Below are positions 61,501 through 64,000 of a stretch of DNA of 64,000 nt, in pieces (within the stretch, counting starts at the first letter, position 1; each line of letters begins with the position of its first letter). Made by a program: the position numbers and the translations under genes. The notes below the pieces were generated by a model. That model was given only the letters and a program-made list of their open reading frames with translations. It searched no databases and was not told the origin of the DNA. The stretch is from positions 22,699,001-22,763,000 of the forward strand of contig JAZBQD010000027.1 of NCBI GenBank assembly GCA_036583965.1, given 5' to 3'. The stretch comes from Prunella strophiata (Eukaryota; Chordata; Aves; Passeriformes; Prunellidae).

Positions 61501-62882
61501 GGGATACCAGCAATGATTCATCACGCAGACATGTCAAATACAATTCCTGATGAGAAGGTAAAATGCCTTTAGAGTTGATATAAATGTGTTCTGCCCTCTG
61601 TGAATGTGTCCTGCTCTTTTGTACAGCCCTTACCCTGCTGTGTTGTGTGTTTCTGTAGGTTGTTATCACCTACCTGTCATTTCTGTGCTCGCGCCTTCTC
61701 GATCTTCGCCAAGAAACTCGAGCTGCACGATTAATTCAGGCTGCTTGGAGGAAGTACAGGCTGAAAAAGGAGCTGAAACTCTCTCAGGTACTCTTTGCTT
61801 GTACAATATCCTGTAGCTTCTACATTAAGAAAAGAAAGAGAATATAAATTCAATGGAAAATACAGGTTTGTTGGACTAATATTGCAATTTAAACTAATGA
61901 GTGCCATTTCTATCATCAAAATATGTGGCCTTCTTGGTGGTGTAATCTACTCAACTCCTCTTTTCTTTTAGACTTTAAAAGTACTTACAGGTGTTTAGAG
62001 GCTACTGTTCTTTTTTGTGTGTCACCTCTTAAACTCTTCTCCCAATATTTCAAATATAAAATAGTTGCACTGCTTCCTTAAAACTAAAGGTGTAGTTAAT
62101 TCCTATTAATGTCTGTAAGACAAGAGGAGTAATTAAACTTCTGCATGGATTTCCTATTTTTGTTAAGGAGCCTAAGCTTCACCAGTCTTTTTAATTGAAT
62201 TTCATGAGTTCTGATATTCTGTATCTTGATTTTCTAGTGGTTGTACCAGATTTAGTGAAAGTTTTAAAACTATGACACCTTAAGGCTGATAAATGCCACC
62301 ACTGTGTCTTGCTGGGTTAGGTATTGATGTTGGAACAGTGTTCAAGTGAAATATTCTGAGAATCTGTGGTGTAGAAAGGGACAGAGGTTCTATTTAGGCT
62401 TTTTCATCTCCAGTTTCTTTACTGTATAAAATCTACACAACCTTAACAATGATGACAAAACATTCCCTTTACAACTCATTTGAAATAACTAACAGTAAAG
62501 ATGCTGGTGGGGGAGAAGGAATCAAAACCAAAACCCTTTAAACATTGCAGGCATTATTTTTATTAATTAATCTTATAATGTGTGCATATATAGCATAATT
62601 TTATGAAATTGATGTAGATAGTTATTCAAATCAAAAATTGAGTGAAAATTCCATAGCTAATGTTCAGTGGAAATTTACTCTTTGTAGGAAAGAGACAGAG
62701 CTGCTCGGATAATTCAAAAATCTGCAATGAGCTTCTTGGCTCGCCGGCGCATCCTGAGGAGAGAGAATGCAGCCATTTTTATCCAGAAGCACTGGAGAGG
62801 ATACTTGGCCAGGATGACTCTCTTCAATCTGCAAAAGGCAAAACTGGAGGAAGCCAGAAATAAATCTGCCACAGTCATTCAG
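49238..62882 (+). CDS. ASPM: ASPM, abnormal spindle-like microcephaly protein (exons 1-17, 3' partial)
   Basis: ASPM binds microtubule minus ends at spindle poles with CDK5RAP2, katanin and calmodulin; loss in humans causes primary microcephaly. Seventeen exons are placed by splice sites and by residue matches to human ASPM as I recall it: ASH domain (about 30-147), a CDK-motif-rich region with [10 protein letters not shown] and LSPDQFVKD (about 148-600), a conserved block [22 protein letters not shown] domain 1 (about 835-990), CH domain 2 (about 1060-1230) and the first IQ motifs. Exon lengths sum to 3934 nt, one more than 1311 codons, matching the extra base seen in exon 11. The large IQ-repeat exon and the C-terminus lie past 64000. 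The start has a strong Kozak context (GGCCATGG). Confidence 0.97.
49669..50668. repeat. minisatellite, 25 perfect copies of a 40-bp unit, ASPM intron 1
   Basis: A 40-bp unit beginning GATGGAGCGGGTCGGGG and ending CTCGCCCCGCAG repeats head-to-tail exactly 25 times with no visible difference between copies. The array spans exactly 1000 bp, starts 134 bp after exon 1 and stops abruptly at AT-rich intron sequence. Each unit contains seven CpGs, three G-runs (GGG, GGGG, GGG) and a CCCCGCAG|G acceptor-like end. As 40 = 3x13+1, each strand cycles through one 40-residue translation; all three plus frames and one or more minus frames are open, explaining the long overlapping frames here. It is an intronic VNTR, not a coding repeat. 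The real copy number may differ, because perfect arrays are hard to assemble. Confidence 0.97.
50669..51574 (+). other. ASPM intron 1, AT-rich remainder
   Basis: After the tandem array the intron is ordinary AT-rich sequence with no recognised retroelement. It contains a perfect 15-bp inverted repeat at 50939-50981, listed separately. The intron ends with TTTTTTTTCCCAATAG before exon 2. Confidence 0.8.
50939..50981. repeat. perfect 15-bp inverted repeat (hairpin) in ASPM intron 1
   Basis: Left arm ATGTCCAGAGTGTTT (50939-50953) and right arm AAACACTCTGGACAT (50967-50981) are perfect reverse complements around a 13-nt loop. In RNA this is a 15-bp stem. It is too short for a typical microRNA precursor, and no adjacent element was recognised. 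Confidence 0.9.
51575..51718 (+). CDS. ASPM: ASPM exon 2 (second half of ASH domain)
   Basis: The acceptor CCCAATAG precedes GCAGGACAAAAA. It encodes [20 protein letters not shown] and [20 protein letters not shown], matching human VISVNWTPLKEGR and VNDVLKHQAILLG. The ASH immunoglobulin-like fold supports centrosome/spindle-pole localisation in this family. The donor is AAAAAG|GTGGGT, phase 0. Confidence 0.95.
52099..53449 (+). CDS. ASPM: ASPM exon 3 (large N-terminal linker with LSPD motifs)
   Basis: The acceptor TTTTTCAG precedes AAGAGTCTTTGG, giving [10 protein letters not shown]. Conserved points are [60 protein letters not shown] and [11 protein letters not shown]. The Ser-Pro motifs are candidate CDK sites. 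The exon ends at GCTG|GTGAGC, phase 1; read-through instead meets a stop at 53497-53499. The exon is of similar size to its human counterpart but much less conserved than the rest of the gene. Confidence 0.94.
53831..54010 (-). mobile_element. CR1 LINE fragment in ASPM intron 3 (3' portion)
   Basis: The plus strand reads TGACTCCAACCCTTAACTTG, then CATGTTCACCACTAAACTG, GTGCCACATCCATACACC and AGGGATGGTGATTCCACCAC: the reverse complement of a CR1 3' region. The element is therefore in minus orientation. It probably belongs with the fragment at 54440-55152. Confidence 0.85.
54440..55152 (-). mobile_element. CR1 LINE fragment in ASPM intron 3 (5' portion)
   Basis: The plus strand contains CTCCCTTGACCTCTGGCC, GGCTCATGTCCAGCTTTTTA, GATCCCTGAGGGACACTGCT, CCTTATCCACCCAATGG and AAGGCTTTACAGACCTCTAG, collinear with the reverse complement of CR1 ORF2 3' sequence. 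It is heavily mutated, with stops, so it is a dead copy. About 430 bp between it and the 53831-54010 piece is not recognisably CR1. The plus-strand frame at 54413-54742 is its antisense shadow. Confidence 0.85.
55282..55383 (+). CDS. ASPM: ASPM exon 4
   Basis: The acceptor CTTGTAG precedes GTTCTTCACTT. It encodes [19 protein letters not shown] and [14 protein letters not shown], matching human KRIS and VAQSSLTFIKPLKT. The human protein has roughly 30 more residues between those two blocks as I recall it, so this segment appears shorter here. The donor is AAACAG|GTAGGC, phase 1. Confidence 0.88.
55799..55945 (+). CDS. ASPM: ASPM exon 5 (conserved [11 protein letters not shown] block)
   Basis: The frame requires the acceptor TTTTTTGTAAG at 55797-55798, giving [20 protein letters not shown] and then [15 protein letters not shown]. 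The closer-looking TAG at 55807 would break the frame with exon 4. It ends at CACAAG|GTAAGA, phase 1. This is one of the most conserved segments of ASPM. Confidence 0.93.
56541..56786 (+). CDS. ASPM: ASPM exon 6
   Basis: The acceptor TTTCAACAG precedes TAAATGCAGC, giving [19 protein letters not shown], then [20 protein letters not shown] and [15 protein letters not shown]. It is a basic, helix-prone segment before CH1. GC content is clearly higher than in adjacent exons at about 56600-56760. The donor is ACATAG|GTAAGG, phase 1. Confidence 0.95.
56890..56957 (+). CDS. ASPM: ASPM exon 7
   Basis: The acceptor TTGCAG precedes GAGAAAGGCAG, giving [20 protein letters not shown], then GLE. It is virtually identical to human as recalled. 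The donor is CTGGAG|GTAAGT, phase 0. Confidence 0.96.
57500..57641 (+). CDS. ASPM: ASPM exon 8
   Basis: The acceptor CATATTAG precedes ACTATTTATGG, giving [20 protein letters not shown], then [20 protein letters not shown] and HLYRE. The donor is GGGAAG|GTAACA, phase 1. Confidence 0.96.
57719..57849 (+). CDS. ASPM: ASPM exon 9 (start of CH domain 1)
   Basis: The acceptor ATACCAG precedes GTCATGAAGAAG, giving [20 protein letters not shown], then [15 protein letters not shown]. The calponin-homology domains contribute to microtubule/actin-type binding in this family. The donor is TTCAAG|GTGAGA, phase 0. Confidence 0.96.
58108..58283 (+). CDS. ASPM: ASPM exon 10 (CH domain 1)
   Basis: The acceptor ACTTTAG precedes GCTAGCAAAG, giving [20 protein letters not shown], then [16 protein letters not shown] and [14 protein letters not shown]. 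The donor TTGT|GTGCGT leaves phase 2 and restores LVRT with the next exon. The intron is only 100 bp. Confidence 0.94.
58384..58530 (+). CDS. ASPM: ASPM exon 11 (CH domain 1 end; frameshift)
   Basis: The acceptor TTTGTTAG precedes GAGAACAGTGG, giving [19 protein letters not shown] and [16 protein letters not shown]. The frame then hits TAA at 58496-58498. One frame over, the homologous peptide continues as [13 protein letters not shown], matching human LKSRGIELSDEHG. Counting one C fewer in the CCC run at 58492-58494 would restore continuity. The donor is AACTG|GTAAGG, and downstream exons are intact. As written, the break would truncate the protein inside CH1. Confidence 0.92.
58609..58694 (+). 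CDS. ASPM: ASPM exon 12
   Basis: The acceptor TTGATAG precedes GTGCTTCGATT, giving [20 protein letters not shown], then LWKIVFAFQ. The preceding intron is only 78 bp. The donor is TTCCAG|GTACTA, phase 0. The following intron (about 1.35 kb) carries near-identical 19-bp direct repeats at 59742 and 59791. Confidence 0.95.
59742..59809. repeat. paired 19-bp AT-rich direct repeats, ASPM intron 12
   Basis: CATTAGTTAATAAACTAAT (59742-59760) and CATTAGTTATTAAACTAAT (59791-59809) differ at one position and are 49 bp apart start to start. Each is itself nearly palindromic (TTAGTT...AACTAA). A local duplication is the simplest origin. Confidence 0.85.
60042..60257 (+). CDS. ASPM: ASPM exon 13 (start of CH domain 2)
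   Basis: The acceptor CCTAACAG precedes GTAGATGTTTT, giving [19 protein letters not shown], a variable linker, then [20 protein letters not shown]. The CH2 helix matches human [20 protein letters not shown]. The donor is ATCAAG|GTAAAT, phase 0. Confidence 0.95.
61118..61328 (+). CDS. ASPM: ASPM exon 14 (CH domain 2)
   Basis: The acceptor TTAACAG precedes GTGGAAAACTTC, giving [20 protein letters not shown], then [20 protein letters not shown] and a serine-rich stretch [14 protein letters not shown]. The donor is TCAAA|GTGAGT, phase 1. Confidence 0.95.
61412..61557 (+). CDS. ASPM: ASPM exon 15 (CH domain 2)
   Basis: The acceptor TTACAAAG precedes CTGTAACGCC, giving [20 protein letters not shown], then [20 protein letters not shown] and EK. 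The donor is GAGAAG|GTAAAA, phase 0. Confidence 0.95.
61659..61787 (+). CDS. ASPM: ASPM exon 16 (CH2 end, first IQ motif)
   Basis: The acceptor TTCTGTAG precedes GTTGTTATCACC, giving [20 protein letters not shown], then the first IQ motif [21 protein letters not shown] motifs bind calmodulin/myosin-light-chain-like proteins. The donor is TCTCAG|GTACTC, phase 0. Confidence 0.95.
62688..62882 (+). CDS. ASPM: ASPM exon 17 (IQ motifs; last exon in window)
   Basis: The acceptor TTTGTAG precedes GAAAGAGACAG. It contains [18 protein letters not shown] and [17 protein letters not shown], then NKSATVIQ, the start of another IQ unit. The donor CATTCAG|GTAATG opens intron 17, which runs at least to the window end. 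The multi-kilobase IQ-repeat exon expected next is not present before 64000. Confidence 0.95.
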
Positions 62883-63560
62883 GTAATGCAATCCAAAGCA
62901 AGATTACACAGCAAGGACACCCCTTGAAACCTCTAAGAAAGAGCCTTGCTAAGGTCCATTTGTGCTGCTTGCAGTAATTAATGCTTTCATGAAATGTAAT
63001 TTTTTTTAAATGATTTTTCCCCTCTTCACTTTTGAGAGGTTTAGTAAGTTTTTCCCTCCAGGGAGGGATGGTAATGTGCTATTAAATTAACAATTATTCC
63101 TTCTTGGTGAATATTTTGGGAGTACTATAAGCATTAAAACAGAGGGTATTAAACATTAATGTAAGGACTGATGAGATTGTGTTGGTTTTCTTCTTTGCAG
63201 CTGCTGAACATTATTTAAAGAATTAAAAAAAAAAAAAAAAATTATTTCCCTAGTGTTATATCACCTGCAGTGGGCACATTGAGAGTGGCAGACATGGCAA
63301 TGGTAATTTGGGCAGTTAATTCAGTTTCTCAAGATACTTTCACCACCATTACCCAAAGATAAATATTTCACTCCTAACACTTTTCAGAATGGATTTTAAA
63401 GAATCACTGATTTATCAGATGATGTAAAAGGGAATCTGCTGTTGCCAGGGCAAATTGAAGCTTTTCCCAGAATTGAAAATGCTTAAAAACCATTTCACTT
63501 TTGTTTTTTTTTTTTCTTTTTTTAAATAGATGTCTGGATTTGACTTCCTAGGGATTAAGA
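62883..63560 (+). other. ASPM intron 17, unique AT-rich part
   Basis: Intronic sequence with an A-run near 63225-63240 and a T-run near 63507-63527 but no recognised gene or repeat until the SINE begins. The T-run directly precedes the SINE. Confidence 0.7.
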
Positions 63561-63676
63561 CCCAGAGATGAGCTCAGTTGGTTAGAGCATGGCACCAATA
63601 ACACCAAAGTCATGGGTTTGATCCTGGTATGGGCCATTCAGTCAAGACTAGGACTCAATCCTTGTGGTTCCCTTCC
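63561..63676 (+). mobile_element. tRNA-Ile-derived SINE, TguSINE1-like
   Basis: The body contains GAGCTCAGTTGGTTAGAGCA (decayed A box, about 63570-63581), an AATAACACCAA anticodon-arm remnant, a decayed B box GGTTTGATCC (63615-63624) and GGGCCA at the tRNA 3' end. The sequence continues TTCAGTCAAGACTAGGACTC and CTTGTGGTTCCCTTCC, a CR1-like tail rather than flanking DNA. A tRNA-Ile head plus CR1-like tail is the structure I recall for the songbird SINE TguSINE1. The B box has lost its CpG and the A box is altered, so it is not a functional tRNA gene. The terminal octamers are missing, apparently cut off at 63677. Confidence 0.75.
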
Positions 63677-64000
63677 TGTCACAGTTGAGATGGACATGAC
63701 TTTACACACCAAAGTTCCTATGGCAATAGCAAACTTTATTGAGTACAGCTCCCTCTTATGTGGCTTTCAAAAACCCTCGTGGTTGGTCCTAATTGGCTGA
63801 ATTTGGTTACACCCAGCTCACTGGCCAATGACTGGCTGTGTCTGTGCTCATCTGGGGCTGGCTGGTGTCTGTTGTTGAATTTGAATCTCCTGGTTCCCAG
63901 TGCCTTTTCCTAGGGATGTGTGCTTCTTTTCACTAGGGGCATAGACTGGTTGAGTTCTAGTTAGGGTTATCTCTGACTGTGAGGCCTCCAGGGCAGCTGT
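63677..64000 (-). mobile_element. putative endogenous retrovirus LTR (partial)
   Basis: Read on the minus strand this block shows CCAAT (plus ATTGG at 63792-63796), a TATA-like CATAAGA (plus 63753-63759) and, about 15-20 bp further, a poly(A) hexamer AATAAA (plus 63735-63740). It ends in TGTGACA at 63677. That order (U3 promoter, short R, U5, terminal CA) is what an LTR looks like. The 5' part runs past the window edge. A SINE rather than a primer-binding site follows the U5 end, so it would be a solo or 3' LTR. No retroviral protein is encoded here. The family is not identified. Confidence 0.45.

Noticed and set aside
63561..63636. Functional tRNA-Ile gene
   Set aside because: A and B boxes are mutated, the acceptor stem does not pair well, and it continues into a CR1-like tail typical of a SINE.

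Overview
This is vertebrate nuclear DNA, almost certainly from a bird and probably a passerine. It has interrupted genes with GT-AG introns, two CpG-island promoters, CR1 LINE fragments carrying the avian 3' tail, and a tRNA-Ile-derived SINE at the right edge that resembles the songbird element TguSINE1. The gene order CRB1 (minus) - ZBTB41 (plus) - ASPM (plus) is the inverted equivalent of the human 1q31.3 order ASPM-ZBTB41-CRB1, so the block is conserved synteny.

Layout. 1-16358 is intron 1 of CRB1; no further CRB1 exon is visible in it. 16359-16428 is the CRB1 first coding exon (start codon and signal peptide, minus strand), followed upstream by a GC-rich promoter/5'UTR candidate containing a ~250 bp degenerate pentanucleotide array. 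17.1-31.4 kb is a divergent intergenic region without a recognisable gene. A CpG island (31.4-32.05 kb) precedes ZBTB41, whose ten coding exons run from 32293 to 44253 and encode an N-terminal BTB domain and 14 C2H2 zinc fingers. An AT-rich 3'UTR/intergenic stretch follows. A second CpG island carries the ASPM promoter, with three inverted CCAAT boxes and a TTTGAA (CHR) element, typical of G2/M genes. ASPM exons 1-17 (49238-62882) encode the ASH domain, the LSPD-motif region, both calponin-homology domains and the first IQ motifs. The giant IQ exon and C-terminus lie beyond 64000.

Most notable points: (1) 25 apparently perfect copies of a 40-bp GC-rich unit (exactly 1000 bp) in ASPM intron 1, 134 bp after exon 1; (2) one single-base insertion frameshift in each of the ZBTB41 and ASPM coding sequences, both more likely assembly errors than real lesions; (3) a GC-AG intron in ZBTB41; (4) a cell-cycle promoter architecture at ASPM; (5) two perfect intronic hairpins; (6) a SINE apparently interrupted by a retroviral-type LTR at the right edge. 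The three genes are not a functional pathway: CRB1 acts in apical polarity and photoreceptor integrity, ZBTB41 is a predicted nuclear DNA-binding factor, and ASPM organises spindle poles. I found no convincing previously undescribed system; the tandem array is the most unusual structure. Gene assignments rest on remembered human protein sequences, not on database searches.
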